From positions 1-45,640 of the forward strand of contig PMHV01000071.1 in the NCBI GenBank assembly GCA_003156805.1: a DNA stretch of 45,640 nucleotides. The letters run 5' to 3'. Of this stretch, positions 1 to 8,925 are shown piece after piece. The stretch is from Acidobacteriaceae bacterium. Its GTDB lineage: Bacteria > Acidobacteriota > Terriglobia > Terriglobales > Acidobacteriaceae. The stretch's first letter is position 1. The number at the start of each line of letters is the position of its first letter. The position numbers and the translations under genes were made by a program. The notes below the pieces were generated by a model. It was not told the origin of the DNA, searched no databases, and was given only the letters and a program-made list of their open reading frames with translations.

Positions 1-1164
1 CGGAAACGGCTGCCGACGCCGGAGGAGGTGGAGGTAGGGCGTGAGTATGAGGGGCCGCGGACGGTGGAAGAAAAGATTCTGTGCGGGATATGGGAAAAGG
101 TTCTGAAGCGGGAGAGGGTGGGGGTGAAGGAAGACTTTTTCGAAGCAGGAGGGCACTCAATGAAGGCAGTCCATCTATCTGTACAAATCGCGAAGAAGTT
201 TGGCAGGGAAATTCCTGTACGTCTTGTTTTCGATAAAACCACAATCGAGAAGCAAGCCGAATTCTTACGGGGAGAGGCTCTGCTTAGTGTCCCCGCATCC
301 CTCGTTCCCATTCGAAGCAACGGCCCGCGCTGTCCACTGTTTTGCGTGCACCCATTCTTTGGCTTGGCGCACTGCTACCGGGAGTTGTCGGATTTGCTTG
401 GGCCGGATCAGCCTTTTTATGGCCTACAGTCACAAGGTTTGGAAGAAGGGCAGCAACCTCTCACCTCGATTCCTGAGATGGCGTCCTTTTATCTCAAAGC
501 TATCCGTTCAGTTCAACCCTTCGGCCCGTATCAGCTTGCAGGTTGGTCAATGGGCGCCCTCATTGCCTATGAGATCGCGCAGCAGCTGCTGGCAGTCGGG
601 GAAACGACGTCGTTCCTCGGTTTGCTGGAAGGGCGGCCTCGTTTGAATGCCATCCTTTCCCCTGAAGTCTCGCCGCCAGCAGAAGGTCAGTTCCCCGTGT
701 CACGGGAAACGCGCGAGAAACTGGTTGATATCAGCACGAGTGACGTTGGGATCTCAGAAAACGAGTCGATCAGAACGATGCGTGAGGCTGGCATCAACCC
801 ATATTTCCTGGACGGAGAAGAAACTCATCCAGTGCCCGTACCCTTGTCAGCGAACCAACTCCGTCGACTCATGGCCGTCGTTACACTGAACCTGCGCGCA
901 ATCGGGACTTACATGATGAAACCCTATGCCGGAAGAGTATGCCTTTTTCGAGTTCCTGTTTCAGATCACGAAGATGAAAGCTATGGCTGGTCACAACTGG
1001 CATTAGGCGGCATTCAAATCAACGAAATCAGCGGCACACATGAAACGTTTCTGGCGGCGCCCTCTGTGAACATGATAGCCACGCAGTTGAATCGCTATTT
1101 AGCGTCCGGTCAGCCTGATTCACGTTCCGAAGAAACTGCACATGCCGATTTAACCATGCCCTGA
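1..1164 (+). CDS. C-terminal end of a nonribosomal peptide synthetase (A-domain end, PCP, thioesterase); 5' end outside window
   Basis: The frame is open from base 1 and begins with RKRLPTPE, which resembles the last residues of an NRPS adenylation domain (A10 region). A peptidyl carrier domain follows, with DFFEAGGHS; Ser53 of the visible protein (bases 157-159) is the expected phosphopantetheine attachment site. From about residue 100 a type I thioesterase is visible, with the nucleophile motif GWSMG (Ser183, bases 547-549) and a C-terminal GTHE histidine (bases 1039-1041). By family knowledge this terminal PCP-TE hydrolyses or cyclises the finished peptide. No condensation or epimerisation domain lies between PCP and TE, so this is the end of the last module. 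A GTG at 28 is in frame but is not a credible start, because the homology runs through it to the window edge. The product cannot be predicted because the adenylation pocket lies upstream. Confidence 0.9.
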   Translation, partial: RKRLPTPEEVEVGREYEGPRTVEEKILCGIWEKVLKRERVGVKEDFFEAGGHSMKAVHLSVQIAKKFGREIPVRLVFDKTTIEKQAEFLRGEALLSVPASLVPIRSNGPRCPLFCVHPFFGLAHCYRELSDLLGPDQPFYGLQSQGLEEGQQPLTSIPEMASFYLKAIRSVQPFGPYQLAGWSMGALIAYEIAQQLLAVGETTSFLGLLEGRPRLNAILSPEVSPPAEGQFPVSRETREKLVDISTSDVGISENESIRTMREAGINPYFLDGEETHPVPVPLSANQLRRLMAVVTLNLRAIGTYMMKPYAGRVCLFRVPVSDHEDESYGWSQLALGGIQINEISGTHETFLAAPSVNMIATQLNRYLASGQPDSRSEETAHADLTMP

Positions 1165-1394
1165 TCGAAATTTGAGGGCGAGGTCCTTTTCTTCTTTACG
1201 GCAACCTTGAGCCCAATAGGGCGGCCCGGCGCCCTTAACTCGAAAATCAAGACTTTCTGAGAAGTCATCTTCGCAGGGAATTCCGTGTCTAACCTCAGCC
1301 AGACTAAAAAGCAACATGGTGTGTTCAAGCACCATTCCGTAAATCATCACTGTCGAGCGTAGTAGATATCAATAGAACATCCTCGGAGTGGACT

Positions 1395-2327
1395 ATGGAA
1401 GTCATTGGCAATCAGCGTGCGTCCCTTGGTCAGGATATTCATGATTTACTCCTTCGAACAGGGAAGGGCCAAAGCATCGGCCAGTTCGGTGAAATATTCC
1501 AGGGACAAATAGAAGACCAATTCCAGAGGTTAAGGCGGTGCCTGGTGAGCCTGCCTTGTAGCTCGATCTATTCCCGAGCCACCTTTGCACCGATAAAGTA
1601 TGCCCGCCTCAGAGTCAGGCCGGCCCACAAGCAAAAAGCTCTCAAAGTTACACAACTTGTCCTTGCCCGCTTGAATGCCGCCAGAATCGGCGGAACCATA
1701 ACCATCGAATCGACGGTACCGGAAGCCAAAGGCTGCGGCAGTTCGACAGCCGACTGCATTGCGGCGGCAATTGCGGCCGCAGACGCAGTTGGCCAGCAAC
1801 TGAGCGAAGAAGAGATGGGATCGCTGGTGGTAGAGGGTGAAGTCGCGAGTGATAACTTTATGTTCCAGCGCGCAGTGCTGTTTGCGCACCGTGAAGGCAT
1901 CGTTTTGGAAGATTATGCGCGCAATTTGCCAAAACTTGAAGTGCTGGGATTTGATACGGCGCAAGATGCAATTGTGGAGACTCTGAAACACCCGCCAGCG
2001 GCATACTCATGGCGGCAGCATCAGTCATTTTGCACCCTGTCAGTGGCCCTGCGCCGGGCGATTTGGGAGGACGACGTCGGCCTGCTGGGCCGGGTGGCCA
2101 CAGCGAGCGCGTTCATCAATCAACTATTCTTGCCGAAACCGATGTTCAGTGAGATTCACAGCATGGCAGAGCGTTCCGCTGCCCTCGGCATAGCTGTTGC
2201 CCATTCAGGCACCGTCATGAGTATTCTGCTGGACCCCACGGATCGCCGGCTAGAAAACAAAGTCGAAGAAATTAAAGCAAATCTTCTGAACCTTGGGATT
2301 TCAAACGTGCTGCATTTTCAAACTTAA
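1395..2327 (+). CDS. GHMP kinase, PduX-like (L-threonine kinase family)
   Basis: A 310-residue GHMP-superfamily small-molecule kinase. The N-terminal motif SIGQFGEIFQG (about residues 27-37) matches the start of PduX/threonine-kinase proteins, and the phosphate loop AKGCGSSTADC (111-121) matches the GHMP motif-2 consensus as found in PduX. Known family members phosphorylate the side-chain hydroxyl of L-threonine using ATP, normally for the cobalamin aminopropanol linker. No cobalamin gene is visible here. The gene lies 230 bp after the NRPS and 25 bp before a PLP beta-substitution-type enzyme. I therefore infer that it activates Thr or another beta-hydroxy amino acid as an O-phosphate for peptide precursor synthesis. 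The ATG at 1395 has a weak purine-rich site (cggag) just upstream. Substrate identity is not shown by the sequence. Confidence 0.8.
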   Translation: MEVIGNQRASLGQDIHDLLLRTGKGQSIGQFGEIFQGQIEDQFQRLRRCLVSLPCSSIYSRATFAPIKYARLRVRPAHKQKALKVTQLVLARLNAARIGGTITIESTVPEAKGCGSSTADCIAAAIAAADAVGQQLSEEEMGSLVVEGEVASDNFMFQRAVLFAHREGIVLEDYARNLPKLEVLGFDTAQDAIVETLKHPPAAYSWRQHQSFCTLSVALRRAIWEDDVGLLGRVATASAFINQLFLPKPMFSEIHSMAERSAALGIAVAHSGTVMSILLDPTDRRLENKVEEIKANLLNLGISNVLHFQT

Positions 2328-2352
2328 ATACTTGTTATCACTGAAGGAAAAC

Positions 2353-3384
2353 ATGACTGCGCAAGATGTGACCGTTCTCGATTCTTACAAGCCGAAGCTG
2401 GTGAAAGTTGAGGACAATTTAACGGCTGCGGCATTTCGATTTATGAAGATCTTTCCAGCAGCGTTTTGCCTGCGCCGTGTTCAGGAGGAAGGCTGGACCG
2501 AGACGCAGCCTCTCATTATGCAAACCTCGTCATGCAACATGGCGTTGGGGGCGGCTATGATCTGCAATTTACATGGCTTTCCTCTCACAATAATCAGCGA
2601 TTCTGTCTGCGGCGACCTGTTACGCATACGGCTGGAGGGTTTGAACGCAACTCTGATCACTCTTGCTGAGCCGGGCGTCGGATCGGAATGCCAAAAGACT
2701 CGAATCGATCAAATCGAGGAGGTCCGCGCAAGAATACCCAATCACTGGTGGGTAAACCTGTCTGACCATCCCGGCAATCCGGGTGCGTACGGCTTTTTCG
2801 CAGCGCAATTGATTGAGGAGCTGGGACAAATTGACTATTTAGTTGGTGCAGTTGGTTCGGGAGGGTCTGTCTGCGGCACCGCTGGTTTTCTGCGTGAATT
2901 ATTTCCTGAAATGCTGGCTGTAGGTGTAGATACTTTTGGGAGTGTGCTGTTTGGACAGCCGCGGCAGACCAGAAGACTGCGTGGTATCGGCAGTGCGGTC
3001 TTGCCGCAGAATCTGGACCATTCCCTTTTTGACGAGGTTCATTGGGTAACGGCCGCTGAAGCATACAAAGCGACGCGGAGACTTTATCAAAAGACATTTC
3101 TATTCTGCGGCGAAACCAGCGGTGCGGCATGGCTGGTCGCGAGTTATCTGGCAAGAAAGAACAGTAAGGCCCGCGTAGTCTGTATCCTTCCGGACGATGG
3201 GGAGCTTTATCGAGGTACTGTCTACAATGATCAATATCTCAGGCGGGAAAATCTCTGGCTGGCGCATCTGCCGGAAGCCCCGCGCGAGGTTGCTTTTCCG
3301 GCTGACGCCGGCCCCGGCTGGTCTTTTATGCATTGGGGAAGGCGCGAATACGCAGAAGTGATTCGGTGCGAGAACCCTTTGTGA
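2353..3384 (+). CDS. PLP-dependent fold-type II enzyme, cysteine synthase/SbnA-like
   Basis: A 343-residue protein of the tryptophan-synthase-beta/cysteine-synthase fold. Lys32 aligns by spacing with the PLP Schiff-base lysine of cysteine synthases (K to the helix-end G is 15 residues in both). The substrate loop is SSCNMALG (59-66) instead of TSGNTG, the phosphate-binding glycine loop is GAVGSGGSVCG (165-175), and the C-terminal GETSGA (253-258) matches the usual GxSSGA. Family members exchange a leaving group on the beta-carbon of Ser or O-phosphoserine for S or N nucleophiles; SbnA uses O-phosphoserine with glutamate. Next to the kinase, an O-phospho amino acid is the likely substrate (inference). 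The sequence around Lys32 (FRFMK) differs from the common SVKDR, so substrate binding may differ. The start is set by the ATG at 2353 with AAGGA upstream; an in-frame TTG at 2293 would overlap the kinase. Confidence 0.82.
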   Translation: MTAQDVTVLDSYKPKLVKVEDNLTAAAFRFMKIFPAAFCLRRVQEEGWTETQPLIMQTSSCNMALGAAMICNLHGFPLTIISDSVCGDLLRIRLEGLNATLITLAEPGVGSECQKTRIDQIEEVRARIPNHWWVNLSDHPGNPGAYGFFAAQLIEELGQIDYLVGAVGSGGSVCGTAGFLRELFPEMLAVGVDTFGSVLFGQPRQTRRLRGIGSAVLPQNLDHSLFDEVHWVTAAEAYKATRRLYQKTFLFCGETSGAAWLVASYLARKNSKARVVCILPDDGELYRGTVYNDQYLRRENLWLAHLPEAPREVAFPADAGPGWSFMHWGRREYAEVIRCENPL

Positions 3385-3386
3385 AT

Positions 3387-4613
3387 ATGAGCAACCCGTG
3401 GCTAGTTTTTGTTGAAAGCAATACCAGCGGTACAGGCCGACTTTTCGCGAAAATAGCTTCGGACTGCGGATACCGTCCCGTGCTGCTGGCGGAGCGGCCT
3501 GAACGGTACCCTTATCTGAAGGCGGATTCTGTTCAGTATCTGAAGTGTGACAGCAGTTCTTCTGAGTCCCTGTATAACGCCATGCAAGGCCTTTCTCAGG
3601 AAGCGCCGGTCGCGGGCGTGTTCTCCAGCTCAGAATATTTCATTGAAATGGCTGCGACACTGGCGGAGCTCTGCGGCTTATCGGGCGCTGATCCAGTCGC
3701 GTTACGCACATGCCGCAATAAGTGGCTGCAACGGCAGCGATTGCAAGCTGCCGGTTTCAATACTCCAAAATTCGAATGTGTGACCTCTTGTGAGAAGGCA
3801 GGGGAGGCCCTGCGGCATATTCCTTTGCCGGTGATTGTCAAGCCGACGATGGGCACGGGGAGTGTTGGTGTAAGGCTGTGCAGAACGACCAATGAGGTTA
3901 TGGATCATGCTGCTGTTCTTCTGAATCGAACTGTGAATGAAAGAGGAATGCCCATACTTCCAGAGGTACTGATTGAAGAGTATGTAGTCGGGCTGGAGTA
4001 TTCTGTAGAAGTATTTGGCGGAGTCGCAGTCGGGATCACGAAAAAGCACGTGTCGGCAGAGCCCTTTTTTGTGGAACTGGGGCACGATTTTCCTGCGCCT
4101 CTCTCAGGCGCTCTCCGGGAAAGCATCGGCACAGTGGTTCACGACGCCGTTCGATCCCTGGGGTTGATGTGGGGGCCTGCCCACGTGGAGCTGCGTCTTG
4201 CGGCAGAAGGACCGACAATTATCGAAATCAACCCGCGTCTTGCAGGCGGCTTCATTCCCGAGATCGTACGGATCGCTTGTGGAATCGATCTGGTAAAAGA
4301 GACAGTCAGGCTGGTGGCGGGTGAAGATCCAAGGATTGTCCCGGACCCTAAGGCCCATGCATCAATTCGCTTTGTTGAAGTACCGGGAGCCGGAACCATC
4401 AAAGGAATCGAAGGGGTCGGGGAAGCCGTTGCAATCGAGGGCGTCGTTGACGCCCAAATCTATAAGAATGTGGGCGACTGGGTGCAGAGAGAGAATGACT
4501 TCCGCGACCGGATCGGACACGTCATCGCCTCTACTGATTCAGAAGTTCAGGCCGCGGCCCTGGCTGAGCTAGCATGCAGCAGAATCCGCGTTCAGTTGCG
4601 CCATGATGAATGA
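3387..4613 (+). CDS. ATP-grasp carboxylate-amine ligase
   Basis: About 408 residues. The N-terminus (WLVFVESNTSGTG, residues 5-17) is typical of stand-alone ATP-grasp ligases in peptide antibiotic clusters. The ATP-grasp core shows PVIVKPTMGTGSVG (148-161, nucleotide-binding Lys152 and glycine loop), a LIEEYVVGLEYSVEV strand (195-209) and the Mg-binding signature EINPR at 280-284. The family activates a carboxylate as an acyl phosphate and couples it to an amine, giving an amide or dipeptide. In this unit it probably joins the unusual amino acid to a partner (inference). The previous gene stops at 3382-3384, so ATG 3387 follows almost directly and translation is probably coupled. GTG 3381 overlaps that stop and TTG 3333 lies further upstream; both are less likely. 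Substrates are unknown. Confidence 0.85.
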   Translation: MSNPWLVFVESNTSGTGRLFAKIASDCGYRPVLLAERPERYPYLKADSVQYLKCDSSSSESLYNAMQGLSQEAPVAGVFSSSEYFIEMAATLAELCGLSGADPVALRTCRNKWLQRQRLQAAGFNTPKFECVTSCEKAGEALRHIPLPVIVKPTMGTGSVGVRLCRTTNEVMDHAAVLLNRTVNERGMPILPEVLIEEYVVGLEYSVEVFGGVAVGITKKHVSAEPFFVELGHDFPAPLSGALRESIGTVVHDAVRSLGLMWGPAHVELRLAAEGPTIIEINPRLAGGFIPEIVRIACGIDLVKETVRLVAGEDPRIVPDPKAHASIRFVEVPGAGTIKGIEGVGEAVAIEGVVDAQIYKNVGDWVQRENDFRDRIGHVIASTDSEVQAAALAELACSRIRVQLRHDE

Positions 4614-4657
4614 ATTTTGGAGCACTGTTGTTTCACGAAGACCGGGAGAAACCACAG

Positions 4658-5737
4658 ATGATCGAGCTTCGTAGCGACACTTTTACAATGCCGACTCCGG
4701 AAATGCTTGCAGCCATTGTCAGAGCGCCTCTCGGAAACGATGGATACAGGGAAGATCCGACGGTGCGTGAATTGGAAGAACTGGCGGCAGCAAGAATGGG
4801 CAAAGAAGCGGCCTGTTTGATGCCCAGCGGTACGATGGCAAATCTAGCCTCAATGATGGCCCACTGCATCTGTGACAAGAATGTAGTGCTGCTGGGTGAC
4901 AAGTCCGACATACACATCTATGAGTCAGGCGGGGCAGATCTATGTCCTGGCATTGTATTTTCTGCGCTGGATACCCAGGCCGATGGTACGATTCGCATCG
5001 GCGATCTGGAGCGTGAATTCCAGAAGTGGAGGGACGGTTCCTCTTCGAAAATTGCCCTGCTGTGTCTTGAAAATCCACATAATCTTTGTGGTGGAGTCGT
5101 CCTGCCGAGGGGCTATGTTCGGGCGGTGGCGGATTTTGTCCATTCCAGAGGCGTTAAGTTATATCTGGATGGGGCCAGAATCTTTAACGCCGCCATTGCG
5201 TCGAAGACCGACGTTGCAGAGATAGTTAAGGACGTTGATTCACTCCAGTTTTGCCTCTCGAAAGGTCTTGCTGCTCCGGTTGGGTCCGTGGTCGTCGGAG
5301 AATCACAATTTGTCGGGAGAGTTCGTAAGAGCCGCAAGATCTTAGGAGGAAACATGCGTCAGGCGGGTATTATTGCCGCTGCGGGGATCGTCGCCCTGCA
5401 GCGAATGGTTGATCGATTAGAAGAGGATCATATCAATGCCTGCCGCTTGGCGGAGGGCATTTCCGCGATGCCGGGTGTTCAGGTGGATCTTAGTACGGTT
5501 CAGACAAATACGGTCGTGTTCCGTGTTGTGGATGAGCGCTTTAGTTGCGAAAGTTTTATCGCATCTGCCCGCCGCTATGGGCTGAATCTTAGTGAATTTA
5601 GATATGGAAGAATTCGAGCGGTTGTCCATCATGGCACGGATGCGGAACAGATTCAGGAGGCTTTGCGAATTACCGCGCAGGTGCTTGAGGAAGGGCCGGT
5701 TGAAGAAGCATCCTATTGTGCTGAGAGCCATGCCTGA
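4658..5737 (+). CDS. Threonine-aldolase-like PLP enzyme (low-specificity L-TA / GntG-like)
   Basis: 359 residues from ATG 4658, which has GGGAGA about 8 bp upstream and gives the family-standard start MIELRSDTFT. ATG 4610 overlaps the ATP-grasp stop as ATGA and would add 16 residues without family similarity; it may only serve coupling. A fold-type I beta-eliminating lyase: His86 (HIYESGG), Asp171 (YLDGARIFNAA) and the PLP lysine Lys202 (LSKGLAAPVGS) are all in place. Family members split L-threonine or L-allo-threonine and related beta-hydroxy amino acids into glycine and an aldehyde, or run in reverse. Being last in the four-gene unit, it may make the beta-hydroxy amino acid that the kinase phosphorylates, or adjust its stereochemistry (inference). 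Key residues appear intact, so I expect an active enzyme. Confidence 0.87.
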   Translation: MIELRSDTFTMPTPEMLAAIVRAPLGNDGYREDPTVRELEELAAARMGKEAACLMPSGTMANLASMMAHCICDKNVVLLGDKSDIHIYESGGADLCPGIVFSALDTQADGTIRIGDLEREFQKWRDGSSSKIALLCLENPHNLCGGVVLPRGYVRAVADFVHSRGVKLYLDGARIFNAAIASKTDVAEIVKDVDSLQFCLSKGLAAPVGSVVVGESQFVGRVRKSRKILGGNMRQAGIIAAAGIVALQRMVDRLEEDHINACRLAEGISAMPGVQVDLSTVQTNTVVFRVVDERFSCESFIASARRYGLNLSEFRYGRIRAVVHHGTDAEQIQEALRITAQVLEEGPVEEASYCAESHA

Positions 5738-5871
5738 TGCAGCCGAAAATTGCGGCTTCGTGAACTGATGTTTCTTACGAATGTATTAACGCTGGGCGCC
5801 CTTGATAAGCTGGTTTTAGGGGTACTCTGCGGATATGCCTGCTGATCCTATTAGAGTTCCGAGAGAAACCC

Positions 5872-8319
5872 ATGCACGTGCTTATCCAAGATATTCGCTA
5901 CGCGCTTCGAATGATGCGTAAGACTCCCGGCTTGACAATCGTAATTGTGCTTTCTCTGGCGATTGGAATCGGGGCAAACACCGCTGTGTTCAGCGTAACC
6001 AATGCGCTGCTGCTGCGGCCCTTGCATTATCCTCAGCCAAACAGGCTGGCGATTCTATGGCTCCGTTCGCCAGGTGTCGGTATTTCGCAGGATTGGCCCT
6101 CCCCAGGGGAGTACATGGATATAAAGAGCCAGAACCATGTCTTTGAGGAGACGTCGATTGCGATCGGATCGCGCTTCAATTTAACCCGGCTTGCGCAGCC
6201 GGAGCGAATCGAGGGGTTGCGCGCTTCCTCCAGCTTGCTTCATATGATGGGAGCACAGCCCTTGATGGGGCGGATTTTCCTGCCTGAAGAGGACGCCCCG
6301 GGCAAACCGGCCACCTGCGTACTCAGCTATGGTCTGTGGACACGGGTATTCGGGGCCGATAAGCAAATTCTTGGCCGGAGTCTCACGCTGAATGGGCAGC
6401 AGTATGAAGTGGTAGGCGTATTGCGGCCGGATTTTGTATTAAACAACGAAGTGATTCCCACTGTCGCCGGAATTGATAAGGTGGAAATTTTAGTGCCGTT
6501 GCCCATGGGAGCCGATGCCGCCCAGGACCGCAGAAACGAAAACTTCAATGTTCTGGCCCGATTGAAACCGGATGTCACTCTTAGGCAGGCACAGTCAGAC
6601 ATCGATATAATTGCCCAACATATCAAAGACGCAGATAAACGGGATCCTACCTTCACAATCAGCGTAGTGCCCCTCCTCGATCAGGTGGTTGGCAAAGCTC
6701 GACGCATCGTGCTAGTACTGCTGGGTTCGGTGACCCTCGTCCTTCTGATTGCTTGCGCGAATGTGGCTAATTTATTGCTCACTCGCCTGCCCAGGCGCCA
6801 GAAAGAAGTGGCCCTTTGCAGCGCCCTGGGCGCTAACCGTGCGCGAATCTGGCGGCAGTTGCTGACTGAGAGCGTCCTGTTCGGATTGCTGGGCGGAGCG
6901 GCGGGTCTGCTCATCGCAAGTGGCGGGCTTTTTTTCGTGCGGGCGATCAATCCGGGCAATATTCCCAGATTGGACGAAGTAAGGCTTGATGCGAGTATGC
7001 TGATCGTCACCTTCGGCCTTTCCATCGTTACAGGAGTTTTTTTTGGCATGGTGCCGGCCTTCCGATTGTCGCGCGTTGATTTGACTTCGGTTCTCAATGC
7101 AGGCAGCCGGGGTTCTTATGTTGACGGTGGGCTGGAAACGAAGCGCTACGGCATCCGCTCTCTGCTGGTAATTGCTGAATTTGCGTTTTCCCTTATGCTG
7201 CTGATCGGCGCTGGTCTGTTGGTCAGAAGCTTTATACGGCTGGCGATGGTATCTCCGGGATTCAATCCTGAAAACGTTATCTCCATCCGTGTGTCAGCAG
7301 GGGCGCGATATGTGGACTCTCATGCCTTGGTGCAGTTTTATGAGAATGTAGGCGAACGCATCAGCCGGCTGCCCGGCGTGCAGGCCCAGGGAGCGGTTTC
7401 GGCGCTGCCCTTTACGTCTTCTGTCGGATGGGGATCTATGGCGGTGGAAGGCTATACGCCTCCCCCGAACGAACCAGAGGTGCAGGCAGACCAGCGCATG
7501 GCGACGCCGGATTATTTCCGGACGATGGGAATTCCTCTGATAAGAGGCAGGTTCTTCACTGAAAACGATGCCTTAGGTACTCCGCCTGTTGCGCTGATAG
7601 ACGAAAAGGTAGCGCAGCGTTTCTGGCCGAATGGGAACCCGATCGGCAAGCATCTGCGGCCCGGCGGTCCCACCGATCCGTGGATCACCATCGTCGGCGT
7701 CGTGGGAGCCGTGAAGCAATATGGCCTCGAATCGGAGAGTCGCATGGGCGTGTACTATCCTCACAAACAGTACCCGATTAATAGCATGTATATCGTGGCT
7801 CGTTCTACAACTGACCTCTCAAGCATGGCGAGCACCATTGTGCGTGATATTCACAATCTCGATCCCGACGTTCCCTTGTATGATATCGGTACCATGCAGG
7901 AGCGGCTCTACAGCTCGACGGCCCGGCAGCGGTTCTCAGCCGCAATATTAGGCGCTTTTGCCGGTTTTGCCTTCATTCTTGCACTAATCGGAGTTTATGG
8001 CGTTCTGTCACATCTGGTTGCACAGGGCACGCGCGATATCGGTGTTCGCCTTGCGCTGGGCGCACAGAAACGTGACATTCTCCGTCTGGTGATGCGTCAG
8101 GGAATCGGCATGGCATTGATTGGCATCATCGGAGGGATTCTTGGTGCGGTAGCTTTGACGCGTGTCATGCAAAACCTTCTATTTGGGATTGGTGCAATGG
8201 ATGCCCCGACATTTTCAGCGACCACACTGCTTTTGTTCATTGCCGCCCTGTTGGCTTGCTATATACCGGCGCGCCGGGCAATGAAACTGGATCCTTTGAT
8301 CGCATTACGGTACGAATAA
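5872..8319 (+). CDS. ADOP-type ABC permease (duplicated FtsX/MacB-like permease without ATPase)
   Basis: 815 residues starting MHVLIQDIRYALRMMRKTPG, the standard opening of the acidobacterial duplicated orphan permeases. The N-terminal transmembrane segment (about 20-42) is followed by a large periplasmic MacB-like domain. Two FtsX blocks are visible, each with three membrane helices: one around 275-400 (LLIACANVANLLLTRLPRR) and one around 690-815 (ALIGVYGVLSHLVAQGTRDIG). A second periplasmic domain lies between them. No Walker motifs are present and no ATPase gene is adjacent. ATG 5872 has GAGAG upstream. Family members are thought to work with a separate MacB-like ATPase in export or envelope remodelling; the substrate is unknown. 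Its place inside the peptide cluster suggests a link to product export or self-protection, but ADOP genes are very numerous in Acidobacteriota and may be bystanders. Confidence 0.88.
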   Translation: MHVLIQDIRYALRMMRKTPGLTIVIVLSLAIGIGANTAVFSVTNALLLRPLHYPQPNRLAILWLRSPGVGISQDWPSPGEYMDIKSQNHVFEETSIAIGSRFNLTRLAQPERIEGLRASSSLLHMMGAQPLMGRIFLPEEDAPGKPATCVLSYGLWTRVFGADKQILGRSLTLNGQQYEVVGVLRPDFVLNNEVIPTVAGIDKVEILVPLPMGADAAQDRRNENFNVLARLKPDVTLRQAQSDIDIIAQHIKDADKRDPTFTISVVPLLDQVVGKARRIVLVLLGSVTLVLLIACANVANLLLTRLPRRQKEVALCSALGANRARIWRQLLTESVLFGLLGGAAGLLIASGGLFFVRAINPGNIPRLDEVRLDASMLIVTFGLSIVTGVFFGMVPAFRLSRVDLTSVLNAGSRGSYVDGGLETKRYGIRSLLVIAEFAFSLMLLIGAGLLVRSFIRLAMVSPGFNPENVISIRVSAGARYVDSHALVQFYENVGERISRLPGVQAQGAVSALPFTSSVGWGSMAVEGYTPPPNEPEVQADQRMATPDYFRTMGIPLIRGRFFTENDALGTPPVALIDEKVAQRFWPNGNPIGKHLRPGGPTDPWITIVGVVGAVKQYGLESESRMGVYYPHKQYPINSMYIVARSTTDLSSMASTIVRDIHNLDPDVPLYDIGTMQERLYSSTARQRFSAAILGAFAGFAFILALIGVYGVLSHLVAQGTRDIGVRLALGAQKRDILRLVMRQGIGMALIGIIGGILGAVALTRVMQNLLFGIGAMDAPTFSATTLLLFIAALLACYIPARRAMKLDPLIALRYE

Positions 8320-8400
8320 GCAGTTGTCATCCGGCATTCGCACAGCCGTTTCGTCCTGCCAGAAATAGAGAAAATCGCAATTGGAAGCTGTCATACCGCA

Positions 8401-8784
8401 ATGGCAGTGGCCAAGTATAGGACCTTTTTCCGTTGCAAAGAAGTTTATGTGTATGCGATGGGGTATGAGGATGACTGGGTTATTAATGCCGATTTAATCA
8501 GGGAGGCGATTATGAGTCAAATGAGCAAGTATTGCAAAGCATTTTCCGTTGAAAGGTTTAAAGAATTCGCCGGTTGGCCGGAGGCCATAGTAACTTCTTC
8601 GACGCCTGAGGTAAATAGCGAAAAAGCGGGCTCCGACCGAGCCTGCAGCTATTTCTTTGTTCATGACGATTACAGGGTCACAAAGGGCATATATCTGGAT
8701 GAAGATATCGTGCTGAACAACGCGACAACTGAATGGATCGCATTTTGTAAAGATAAGCTTCAATTCGAAGTGCCTTCATTTTGA
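8401..8784 (+). pseudogene. Fragment resembling the C-terminal part of the cluster's MBL-fold protein plus an unrecognised domain
   Basis: A 127-codon reading frame. Residues 9-21 (FFRCKEVYVYAMG) are nearly the same as LFHCREVYVYAMG close to the C-terminus of the complete MBL-fold protein at 12151-13791, but the whole catalytic N-terminal part is missing. The rest (YFFVHDDYRVTKGIYLDED, NNATTEWIAFCKDKLQFEVP) is not a family I can name. The tail has a relative further on: translation of 8956-9020 reads EILFDDVTPEWSQFC. This looks like remains of a larger gene broken by deletion and duplication, although a short translated protein cannot be excluded. No convincing ribosome binding site lies before ATG 8401. 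Confidence 0.5.
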
Positions 8785-8925
8785 TTGAGCATCACGTCAG
8801 ATACCGGATAAGGGTAGCTCTGTATGTTACATAGTGACCTTTGTCTAAACGATCAGCGTTGCCACTCGCCCACTTGCCGCGCTCACGAAACCACCATGGT
8901 AAGTGACATCCCCATGTCGAAATAG

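Noticed and set aside
28-1164. Separate gene starting at GTG 28
   Set aside because: NRPS similarity continues upstream to base 1, so it is the end of a larger gene.
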